The notes beneath the pieces are model-generated. The model saw only the letters and a program-made list of their open reading frames with translations. It did not search any database and was not told the origin of the DNA. A program made the position numbers and the translations under genes. From an uncultured Oscillospiraceae bacterium (GTDB lineage: Bacteria; Bacillota; Clostridia; Oscillospirales; Oscillospiraceae), in assembly GCA_910579965.1 (NCBI GenBank), contig CAJTWF010000014.1, positions 1 to 53,933 of the forward strand: DNA of 53,933 nt. Direction: 5' to 3'. This document shows, one piece after another, positions 46,649 to 53,933 of the stretch. The first letter of the stretch is position 1. Every line of letters starts with the position of its first letter.

Positions 46649-47668
46649 TCAGCCGTCGTGGGAGGGGATGCAGGCCACGCTCTCACCGGGGATCAGCTGG
46701 AAGGGCACCACCTCGTGGAAGGGGCGGTTGGGCCGCTCGATGTTGCGCAGCAGCACGTCCACCCCCCGCTCCGCCATCCGCTGGGTGTCCTGGCGCACCG
46801 TGGCCAGCCGGGGGACGAAGTAGTCCGCCAGGGCGATGCCGTCGTAGCCCAGCACGGAGATATCCTCCGGCACCCGCTTGCCCAGATCCTGCAGGGCCCG
46901 GACCGTGCCCATAGCCATCACGTCGCTGACCGCGAAAATGGCTGTCAGCTCCGGGCACCGGCCCAGCAGCCGCTTGGCCGCCTCGTAGCCGTCCATCAGG
47001 GAGTAGCAGCAGGGCTCGCACTGGCGCTCCCCGTCAAAGGGCAGACCCAGCTCCTGACAGGCCTGGGCACAGCCCAGAAACCGGCTGTGGCCGATCTGGA
47101 AGCAGGACCAGTTGCCCCCCAGCATCCCGATGTGCCGGTGGCCCCGGCTGGCCAGAAAGCGCACCGCCTGGCGGGACGCCTCCCGGTCATCGGTGGTGAC
47201 GGAGGAGAGGTTGTCAAAGCCCAGATCCCCGGCGATGTTGGTCAGCAGCACGCAGGGGATGGTGATGCCCTGAAACTGGGAGCGGAACTGCTTCCGGTCC
47301 CCGCCCAGGAACATGATCCCCGCCGGCTTGCGCTCCCGGCAGAGCTGGAGGGCGTAGGCCACCTCGTCCGCGTCCTCGTCCAGGTAGTAGACGGAGGCGT
47401 CCCGGTCCGCCTCCCGCAGAAGGGCCTGGATGCGTTCCACCAGATCCGCGAAGAGCATGTTCTGGGTGCCCTTGACGATAATGGCGATGCTGCTGCCGGC
47501 CTGCTGCTTGAGATGCTTGGCGTTGGTGTTGGGCTGAAAGCCCTGCTCATCCACCACCGCCATCACCCGCCGCCGGGTCTCCCGGCTCACGTCCGGGTGG
47601 TTGTTGAGCACGCGGGACACCGTAGCCACCCCGCAGCCCGACAGCCGGGCAATGTCCTTGATCGTCAC
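46649..47668 (-). CDS. LacI-family transcriptional regulator
   Basis: A 339-residue repressor. The HTH with hinge (about 1-58) reads TIKDIARLSGCGVATVSRVL and NNHPDVSRETRRRVMAVVDE. A periplasmic-binding-protein-like sensor domain follows, with AIFAVSDVMAMGTVRALQDL and PEDISVLGYDGIALADYFVP. A GTG at 47668 is used, 7 nt after AAGGAGG; a GTG two codons earlier is too close. It is the last gene of the sugar ABC transporter operon and probably binds the two overlapping LacI-type operators at 50983-51012. Confidence 0.9.
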   Translation of the reverse strand: MTIKDIARLSGCGVATVSRVLNNHPDVSRETRRRVMAVVDEQGFQPNTNAKHLKQQAGSSIAIIVKGTQNMLFADLVERIQALLREADRDASVYYLDEDADEVAYALQLCRERKPAGIMFLGGDRKQFRSQFQGITIPCVLLTNIAGDLGFDNLSSVTTDDREASRQAVRFLASRGHRHIGMLGGNWSCFQIGHSRFLGCAQACQELGLPFDGERQCEPCCYSLMDGYEAAKRLLGRCPELTAIFAVSDVMAMGTVRALQDLGKRVPEDISVLGYDGIALADYFVPRLATVRQDTQRMAERGVDVLLRNIERPNRPFHEVVPFQLIPGESVACIPSHDG

Positions 47669-47722
47669 AGGCACACCTCCTTGTCCCTTGTATAATAACA
47701 GATTTGCCCGAACAGCGCAATA

Positions 47723-48583
47723 TTATCCCTTCACCGCGCCGGCGGCCACGCCCTTGATGATGTGCTTCTGGCAGGTGAGGTAGAAGATAATGACAGGGAT
47801 GATGCTCAGCAGGATCAGGGCCATGGTGGCGCCCAGATCAACGGTGCCGTAGCTGCCCTTCAGGTACTGGATGTGGATGGGGATGGTCCGGTACTCGTTG
47901 ATGTCCAGCACCAGCACCGGCAGCAGGTAGTCGTTCCACACCCACATGATCTCCAGGATGCCCACGGAGATCATGGTGGGCTTGAGCATGGGCAGGACCA
48001 CGGAGAAGAAGGTCCGCAGGGGCCCGCAGCCGTCGATGGCCGCCGCCTCCTCGATCTCCAGGGGGATGGACTTCACAAAGCCCACGAACATAAAGATGGC
48101 CAGCCCCGCGCCAAAGCCCAGGTAGACGATGGGAATGGTCCAGGGGGTGTTCAGCTTCAGCTGGTCCGCCGTCTTGGAGAGGGTGTACATCACCATCTGG
48201 AAGGGCACCACCATGGAGAACACGCACAGGAAGTAGAGGGCCCGGCAGGCCTTCGAGTTCACCCGGGCGATGTACCAGGCGGCCATGGAGGTGCACAGGA
48301 GGATCAGGGCCGTGCTCAGCAGGGTGATGACCACGCTGTAGGCCGCGCTCTTCCAGAAGGGGTAGTTTCCGAAGGTCATGCCCTTGATGAAGTTCTCAAG
48401 CCCCGCCCACATCTCCCCGGAGGGGAGGGCGAAGGTGTCGGTCTTGACGAAGGTGTTGAGCTTGAAGGAGTTGAGCACCACCGTCAGCACGGGCAGCACA
48501 TAGATTACGCACACGACAGCCAGAACCGCAGACAGGGCGGTCTTGCGGCGGCGGTCAGCGGCGAGGGATCGGGTTTTGTTCAT
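47723..48583 (-). CDS. Carbohydrate ABC transporter permease (MalG type)
   Basis: A 286-residue six-helix permease. It shows KTALSAVLAVVCVIYVLPVL near the start, the cytoplasmic EAA loop as IEEAAAIDGCGPLRTFFSVV-LPMLKP, and the VWNDYLLPVLVL tail helix, all typical of the MalG/CUT1 family. Its ATG overlaps the stop of the partner permease (TAATG). No ATPase gene is in the operon; CUT1 systems often share an MsmK-type ATPase encoded elsewhere (family knowledge). Confidence 0.93.
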   Translation of the reverse strand: MNKTRSLAADRRRKTALSAVLAVVCVIYVLPVLTVVLNSFKLNTFVKTDTFALPSGEMWAGLENFIKGMTFGNYPFWKSAAYSVVITLLSTALILLCTSMAAWYIARVNSKACRALYFLCVFSMVVPFQMVMYTLSKTADQLKLNTPWTIPIVYLGFGAGLAIFMFVGFVKSIPLEIEEAAAIDGCGPLRTFFSVVLPMLKPTMISVGILEIMWVWNDYLLPVLVLDINEYRTIPIHIQYLKGSYGTVDLGATMALILLSIIPVIIFYLTCQKHIIKGVAAGAVKG

Positions 48584-49488
48584 TACTGCTGTACCTCCTT
48601 CCTGCGGGTATAGGCAAGCTGGGCCAGGCCCAGGCCCGCCACCAGGATGAAGAAGATCACCGCCTTGGCCTGGGCGGTGCCCTGGGAGGCCGAGCTGGAG
48701 CCGTAGAAGGTGTTGTAGATGTTCAGCGCCAGCATCTCCGTGGTCTTGACGGTGGTGCCGCCGGACTGGATGATGAAGGGCTGGCCGCCGGTGAGGGCCA
48801 GGTTCTGGTCAAAGAGCTTGAAGCCGTTGGTCAGGGAGAGGAACATGCAGATGGTGATGGAGGGCATCACGTTGGGGATGGTCACCCGGAAGAGGGTCTG
48901 GCTGCGGGTGGCCCCGTCGATGCGGGCGGCCTCCAGCATGTCCTCGGGCACCGCCTGAAGCCCGGCGATGTAGATAATCATCATATATCCCACCTGCTGC
49001 CAGCACATGAGGATGATGAGGCCCCAGAAGCCGAACCTGGACTCCAGGAGAATGGAGGTGCCGAACCGGCCCAGGATGCCGTCGAAGATCATGGACCAGA
49101 TGTAGCCCAGGACGATGCCGCCGATGAGGTTGGGCATGAAGAACACGGTGCGGAAGAGGTTGCTGCCCTTGATGCCCTGGGTCAGGGCGCAGGCCACGGC
49201 AAAGGCCAGCACATTGATGATGACCAGGGAGACAACGGCGAACAGGGCCGTGTACCAGAAGGCGTGGATAAAGGAGGGGTCCTGAAATGCCTTGATGTAG
49301 TTGCCCAGGCCGATAAACTGGGCGTCGGAGATCAGGCGGAATTTACAGAAGGAAAGGTAGATGCCCTGGATAAAGGGCCAGACAAAGCCGATGATAAAGG
49401 CGCATACCACGGGTCCCAGAAAGAGCGGCCACCAGCGCCGGGTGTAGGCGCGGATGGTGCTGCCGCCCGCGATTTTTTTCTGTTTCAC
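48583..49488 (-). CDS. Carbohydrate ABC transporter permease (MalF/UgpA type)
   Basis: A 301-residue six-helix permease. It shows WWPLFLGPVVCAFIIGFVWP, FFMPNLIGGIVLGYIWSMIF and the EAA loop EDMLEAARIDGATRSQTLFR-VTIPNVMP. The start is GTG at 49488 with AAAGGAG upstream. It follows the binding-protein gene after a strong intercistronic hairpin and is translationally coupled to the second permease. Confidence 0.92.
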   Translation of the reverse strand: MKQKKIAGGSTIRAYTRRWWPLFLGPVVCAFIIGFVWPFIQGIYLSFCKFRLISDAQFIGLGNYIKAFQDPSFIHAFWYTALFAVVSLVIINVLAFAVACALTQGIKGSNLFRTVFFMPNLIGGIVLGYIWSMIFDGILGRFGTSILLESRFGFWGLIILMCWQQVGYMMIIYIAGLQAVPEDMLEAARIDGATRSQTLFRVTIPNVMPSITICMFLSLTNGFKLFDQNLALTGGQPFIIQSGGTTVKTTEMLALNIYNTFYGSSSASQGTAQAKAVIFFILVAGLGLAQLAYTRRKEVQQ

Positions 49489-49517
49489 GGTCTCAGCTCT
49501 CCTTTTTAATATAGTGC

Positions 49518-49551
49518 GGGGCAGGGTGGGCGAAGCCGCCCGCCCTGCCCC
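49518..49551 (-). other. Intercistronic hairpin between binding-protein and permease genes
   Basis: GGGGCAGGG at 49518-49526 pairs with CCCTGCCCC at 49543-49551, with an inner GGGCG/CGCCC stem. On the minus strand it is followed by ATATTAAAAAGG, not a U-tract. Such stems commonly stabilise the upstream binding-protein mRNA. Confidence 0.65.
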
Positions 49552-49573
49552 GGGAATGCCCCTGATCGGGTTA

Positions 49574-50936
49574 TCAGCCGTTGGCGTTCTGGTACTGAAC
49601 AGCCCAGCCGTCCACGAAGGCGGTGCGCACCTGCTCCCAGTTGGCGTCGGACTGATCGGCGTTGTACTGGTTCAGCGCGGCCACCAGGGCGGCGCGGTAG
49701 TCGTCCACGTTGGGCTGGAAGTTGGTGGCCCAGTTCATGACGTAGCAGCCGTTGTCGGTGTACTCGGCGGCGGCGGCCAGGAAGCCGTTGGTGGACTCGG
49801 CGGCGTTCTTGTAGGGCATGACGCCGAAGGTGTCCACCAGCATCCGGCTGGCCTCGGGATCGGTGACGCACCAGACCATGAAGTCCATGGTGGCCTGCTG
49901 GTTCTCAGCGGAGGCCTTGGCGTTGATGGCCCAGCAGTTCTCGGTGCCGCAGTTGAGGCCGGCCTTCTCCTCGCCGGACACGCCGCAGTAGTAGGGGATC
50001 ATGGTGGCGTTGGGGACCTCGTTCTTCAGCCCCTCGTACTCCCAGGAGCCCTGGACCTGGAAGGCGGCCTTGCCGGTCTTGAACTCGGTGCTGGCGTCGT
50101 GTCCGCCGGTGGCCAGCTCCTTGGGATCGGTGAGGCTGTTGTTGATGCACAGGTCATAGAGGTTCTTGAAGTTGTCCATATACTTGCCGGTGATGGTGGG
50201 GGGGGCACTCGGTCCAGACATTGCCCTCCTGCTCGTAGTAGTACTCCAGGTTGGCCATGTGGCCGGTAAAGCGCCAGGAGGAGGATCCGTCCATGTCGCA
50301 GGAGGTGAAGGCGTCAAAGCCCAGCTCGGTGGCACGGGCGTGGATGTCCTCGGCCACGGCCTTCAGACCGTCAAAGTTGGTGATCTCGTCCATGGAGTGG
50401 CCGGCCTTCTCCACCAGATCGGGGTTGACAATGATGCCGTAGCACGCGTAGCAGTAGCCGATGGACACCAGCTTGCCGGTCTCGTCATAGAGGTTGTAGG
50501 CGTCGGTGTTCAGCTCGTTGGCAATAGCGGTGCCGGTGAGGTCCACGGCGTAGTCGGCCCAGTCCTTCACGCCGGCCTGGTTGCCGATGACAAACAGGGT
50601 GGGGGGATTGGACTTATCCATCTCCGCGTTGAGCTGCTGGTTGTAGGTGCCGGCGGCGGCGGTGACCACCTTGACCTCCACGCCGGTCTTCTCGGTGTAG
50701 AGCTTGGCCACGTTCTGGAGCACCTCGTCGGACTCGGGCTTGAAGTTGAGCCAGTAGACGGAGCCGGAGGCGGCGGGCTTGCTGTCGTCGGGAGCGGTGG
50801 TATTGCCGTCCGCAGCGGGGGCGTTGGTGTCGGGGGCGTTGGTGTCGGGGGTGCTGCCGCCGTCCTTGCCGCCGCAGCCGGCCAGCAGGGCCAGGGTCAT
50901 GACGGCAGCCAGTGTCAGTGCCAATAGCTTCTTCAT
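49574..50936 (-). pseudogene. Sugar ABC transporter substrate-binding lipoprotein, frameshifted at a C8 run
   Basis: From the ATG at 50936 (AGGAGG 8 nt upstream) the protein begins with a lipoprotein signal (MKKLLALTLAAVMTLALLAG, Cys at 21), an Asp/Ala/Thr linker, and the CUT1 solute-binding fold (VYWLNFKPESDEVLQNVAKL, then LFVIGNQAGVKDWADY). At 50198-50205 eight Gs on the plus strand (C8 in the gene) shift the frame. With seven Cs the sequence continues as TECPPTITGKYMDNF through GSWEYEGLKNEVP to the stop at 49574, about 453 residues. Either a real or phase-variable mutation or a homopolymer base-calling error. Confidence 0.85.
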
Positions 50937-50982
50937 TTCATGTTCCTCCTGATAGATTATGTTCGGGTTCGCGGTTTTCTGA

Positions 50983-51012
50983 AACGTTACCGAAAACATT
51001 ACCGATAACGTT
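50983..51012. promoter_or_regulatory. Two overlapping LacI-family operators
   Basis: Plus-strand sites AACGTTACCGAAAACATT (50983-51000) and AACATTACCGATAACGTT (50995-51012) each have the central CG of LacI-family operators. Their centres are 12 bp apart. They lie downstream of the promoter, in the early transcribed region of the binding-protein gene. Confidence 0.75.
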
Positions 51013-51028
51013 TCCATAAACTATGGCT

Positions 51029-51056
51029 ATCATAGCATATTTCTCAGATTTTGCAA
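51029..51056 (-). promoter_or_regulatory. Promoter of the sugar transporter operon
   Basis: TTGCAA (complement of 51051-51056), 16 bp, and TATGAT (complement of 51029-51034). Confidence 0.68.
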
Positions 51057-51333
51057 GTGGAAATCAGCCATCCTGCGCAGATTCGTAGAGAACACAAAAT
51101 TAGGAGGGCATAAATTGTGCAGTTTATACAATCCGCCCCTTGGACCAACGGCAGGGATGGGGAGTGTGATCCCCGGAGGGGCAGGGTTTTACACCGGCTG
51201 ACTGCTCAATTTAGTTCAAAAACGAATTTTTTTCGCAGCCCCCCTTGCGTTCCCGGAGCAAAAGAGGTAAACTGTGCAGTACTGACTACACACAGGATGC
51301 GGCACGGCCGCGGGGAAGGGGGCGCTGAAAGGC
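51057..51333. other. Gene-poor stretch before the DegV gene
   Basis: No convincing gene. A GTG at 51117 has AGGAGGG upstream, but its frame runs into degV in another frame and the product looks like noise. TTGCGT (51245-51250), 17 bp, TAAACT (51268-51273) is a likely degV promoter. The sequence around 51208-51238 is A/T-rich without clear symmetry. Confidence 0.55.
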
Positions 51334-52197
51334 GTGAAAACAGCGATTGTCACCGACAGCAACAGCGGCATTACCCAGGAGCAGGCCGCCCGGTGGGGCG
51401 TGCGTGTGGTCCCCATGCCGATCATCATTGACAATGAGATCTACTATGAGGGCGTGAGCCTGAGCCCGGAGCAATTTTACCAGTACCTGCGGGAGGGGCG
51501 GAACGTCTCCACCTCCCAGCCCGCGCCGGAGGACCTGACCGGCGTCTGGGACAGCCTGCTGGCGGAGGGGTGGGACGAGATCGTCTATATTCCCATGTCC
51601 AGCGGCCTGAGCAGCTCCTGCCAGACGGCGCTGATCCTGGCTGGGGACTACGGCGGCCGGGTGCAGGTGGCGGACAACCACCAGATCTCCGTGCCCCAGA
51701 AAAACGCGGTCCGGGACGCGGCTGCTCTGGCCCAGGCGGGGCTGGAGGCCCGGGAGATCAAGGCCCGGCTGGAGGAGGCGGGGGGCGACTCACTGATCTA
51801 CATCGGCGTGGACACCCTGGAGTACCTCAAGCGGGGCGGCCGGATCACCCCGGCAGTGGCGGCCATGGGATCGGTGCTGAACATCAAGCCCCTGCTGGCC
51901 ATCCGGGGGGAGAAGCTGGACACCTTTGCCAAGGTCCGGGGGATCCGGCGGTGCAGGACGCTGCTGCTGGAATCCATGCGCAGGAGCGTGGACGAGTACC
52001 GGCAGCGGGGTCTGGACATCCGCGTGGACGCCTCCGGCAGCTTCGAGAGCCAGGAGGAGGCCCAGGCGTGGCAGGACATGGCCGCCCAGGCCTTTCCCGG
52101 GGAGGAGATCCAGTACGATCCCCTGTCCCTGAGCATCGGCAGCCACACCGGCCCCGGGGCCTTTGCCATGGGCATCAGCCGGCGGATCGTGGCGTGA
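51334..52197 (+). CDS. DegV family fatty-acid-binding protein
   Basis: A 287-residue protein with the DegV start KTAIVTDSNSGITQEQAARW, STSQPAPEDLTGVW, IPMSSGLSSSCQTAL and the second-domain DTLEYLKRGGRITPAVAAMG. DegV proteins bind fatty acids and can act as FakB-type partners of fatty acid kinase (family knowledge); no fakA is in view. The start is GTG at 51334 with a weak ribosome site (GAAAGG very close), so the exact start is somewhat uncertain. Confidence 0.9.
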   Translation: MKTAIVTDSNSGITQEQAARWGVRVVPMPIIIDNEIYYEGVSLSPEQFYQYLREGRNVSTSQPAPEDLTGVWDSLLAEGWDEIVYIPMSSGLSSSCQTALILAGDYGGRVQVADNHQISVPQKNAVRDAAALAQAGLEAREIKARLEEAGGDSLIYIGVDTLEYLKRGGRITPAVAAMGSVLNIKPLLAIRGEKLDTFAKVRGIRRCRTLLLESMRRSVDEYRQRGLDIRVDASGSFESQEEAQAWQDMAAQAFPGEEIQYDPLSLSIGSHTGPGAFAMGISRRIVA

Positions 52198-52219
52198 GCG
52201 CATAGATGGGAGGAAAACG

Positions 52220-52247
52220 CGGACAGCAGCCGGGAGGCTGCTGTCCG
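52220..52247. terminator. Terminator between degV and metK
   Basis: GGACAGCAGCC at 52221-52231 pairs with GGCTGCTGTCC at 52236-52246. On the minus strand GCGTTTTCC follows. It serves convergent genes. Confidence 0.75.
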
Positions 52248-52273
52248 TAAAAGCTTTATGGGGGAGAAGCGTC

Positions 52274-53431
<1,158 letters not shown>

Positions 53432-53481
53432 AGCTGATTCCTCTCTTTCTTGCATTCGCATGTAGGTGATTTTGCCGCCGC

Positions 53482-53513
53482 AAAACGAGAAAAGCACACC
53501 TGGCGGTGTGCTT
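53482..53513 (-). terminator. Expression-platform terminator of the metK riboswitch
   Basis: AAGCACACC (complement of 53505-53513) pairs with GGTGTGCTT (complement of 53492-53500) across a 4-base loop, followed on the minus strand by TTCTCGTTTT. It lies between aptamer and metK. Confidence 0.88.
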
Positions 53514-53528
53514 GAAGGGTAGAATTTC

Positions 53529-53620
53529 CTCATCTTGCGCTGACCGCCGGAATTGGCACCTTGCCCGAGAGCAGGTTGCCGTGGCTTCATCGGGCCGTTC
53601 CCTCCGCCACTCTTGATAAG
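53529..53620 (-). ncRNA. SAM-I (S-box) riboswitch aptamer
   Basis: The minus strand shows the S-box order: CTTATC, AGAG, GGCGGAGGGAACGGCCCGAT, GAAGCC, CGGCAACC, AAGGTGCCAATTCC, and closing GATGAG. CTTATC and GATGAG form P1. It sits between a consensus promoter and a terminator upstream of metK, a standard SAM-responsive OFF switch. Confidence 0.95.
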
Positions 53621-53654
53621 GGTATGAAATTGTTGCGCATCTCTGCGTGGTTTA

Positions 53655-53683
53655 TATTATAGTTCGCTTTTCTTCTGTTGTCA
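53655..53683 (-). promoter_or_regulatory. Consensus promoter of metK
   Basis: TTGACA (complement of 53678-53683), exactly 17 bp, and TATAAT (complement of 53655-53660). Confidence 0.88.
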
Positions 53684-53710
53684 AGAGGGGAAATGGTGGG
53701 ATCAGGGAAA

Positions 53711-53933
53711 TCAATTTTCAAGAACAGTACAAATATCCGAGGGATTCAGGAGACAGTTAAACATAATTTGCGAAAGAGGACGTCTGGAATTTGAATCGGC
53801 CTTGAATTGCTTAATCATGCTCAGAGCGAACTTTCTGAGCATGTTCAGATTCTGCTGAATGGTTCGGTTTACAATACGGCAGAAATCTTCCGAGTAGTGA
53901 ACATCCAAAATCCAGTGCATGGATTCCACCGCC
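53711..53933 (-). CDS. ISAs1-family transposase, C-terminal part (5'-partial at window edge)
   Basis: About 74 visible codons read SMHWILDVHYSEDFCRIVNR, then TIQQNLNMLRKFALSMIKQF, matching the ISAs1 C-terminus (usually LHWVLDVxFxED...R...NLAxLRRxALNLL), which includes the last DDE-region Glu. The sequence is AT-richer than the window, as expected of a mobile element. Whether the transposase is complete cannot be seen. Its stop lies 27 bp upstream of the metK promoter. Confidence 0.82.
   Translation of the reverse strand, partial: AVESMHWILDVHYSEDFCRIVNRTIQQNLNMLRKFALSMIKQFKADSNSRRPLSQIMFNCLLNPSDICTVLEN

Noticed and set aside
51117..51431. A 104-codon frame starting GTG with AGGAGGG upstream
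   Set aside because: It runs into degV in a different frame, has an Arg/Cys-rich noise-like composition, and no family resemblance.

Overview
The window looks like chromosomal DNA from a GC-rich member of the Clostridia, most like the Oscillospiraceae/Flavonifractor-type gut Firmicutes. That placement is an inference. It rests on AGGAGG ribosome sites, consensus SigA promoters with 17-bp spacers, frequent GTG/TTG starts, an S-box riboswitch before metK, and the Rex, BlaI/BlaR, PadR and YtrA-type GntR families. Most of the window is densely packed core and accessory metabolism. No rRNA, tRNA, CRISPR array, phage or plasmid module was recognised.

Layout. 1-5 kb: the 3' end of ATP-type PEP carboxykinase, a ddl-murF peptidoglycan operon, a PatB/MalY C-S lyase and the redox repressor Rex. 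5-15 kb: an SLH-like exported protein, a 77-residue protein with 24 cysteines, an MFS pump with its TetR regulator and three matching operators, uridine kinase, a zinc-ribbon/Ig membrane protein, a divergent lipid kinase / AI-2E permease pair and a DUF3810 metalloprotease-like protein. 15-24 kb: TrmO, a PadR-DUF4097-DUF4870 operon, an exported GDPD-like protein, a 1069-residue RecQ-like helicase with unrecognised flanking domains, a HAD hydrolase and a GNAT enzyme. 24-31 kb: a trpS-tagO-wecB-(LolA-like) operon, a LysM/CAP wall protein under a WalR-like box, and a YyaL-type thioredoxin-fold protein. 31-40 kb: BlaR1-like/BlaI-like sensing, an AT-rich islet (XRE regulator plus lipoprotein) between copies of one hairpin, MATE pump 1, and a GntR-ABC-permease-permease operon. 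40-47 kb: MATE pump 2, a zinc-ribbon protein with a WYL regulator, a second PadR-DUF4097 pair and a wrecked ABC locus. 47-54 kb: a sugar ABC transporter operon with its LacI regulator (the binding-protein gene is frameshifted), a DegV protein, metK under a SAM-I riboswitch, and the end of an ISAs1-type transposase.

The strongest non-gene signal is a family of short non-autonomous inverted-repeat elements. There are copies at 10403-10639, 14823-14983 and 45490-45649, plus a one-ended relic at 17872. They have GAGCCTG/GAACCT-type ends and 3-bp TNA target duplications. One copy has split an ABC-2 permease gene; removing it with one duplication copy restores a 213-codon reading frame. Next to it an ABC ATPase has lost its Walker A half by fusion to the start of an XRE regulator, so a whole regulator/ATPase/permease locus has decayed beside intact relatives at 37.8-40.3 kb.

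Regulation can often be read directly. There is an S-box aptamer with terminator at metK; paired palindromes at blaI; two overlapping LacI-type operators at the sugar transporter; three ATACAT-N7-GTATGT-type sites around tetR/MFS; a TGTAAC-N5-TGTAAC WalR-like box; a TGACA-N5-TGTCA palindrome beside the WYL regulator; and one TTGCAA hexamer that can serve as the -35 of two divergent promoters.
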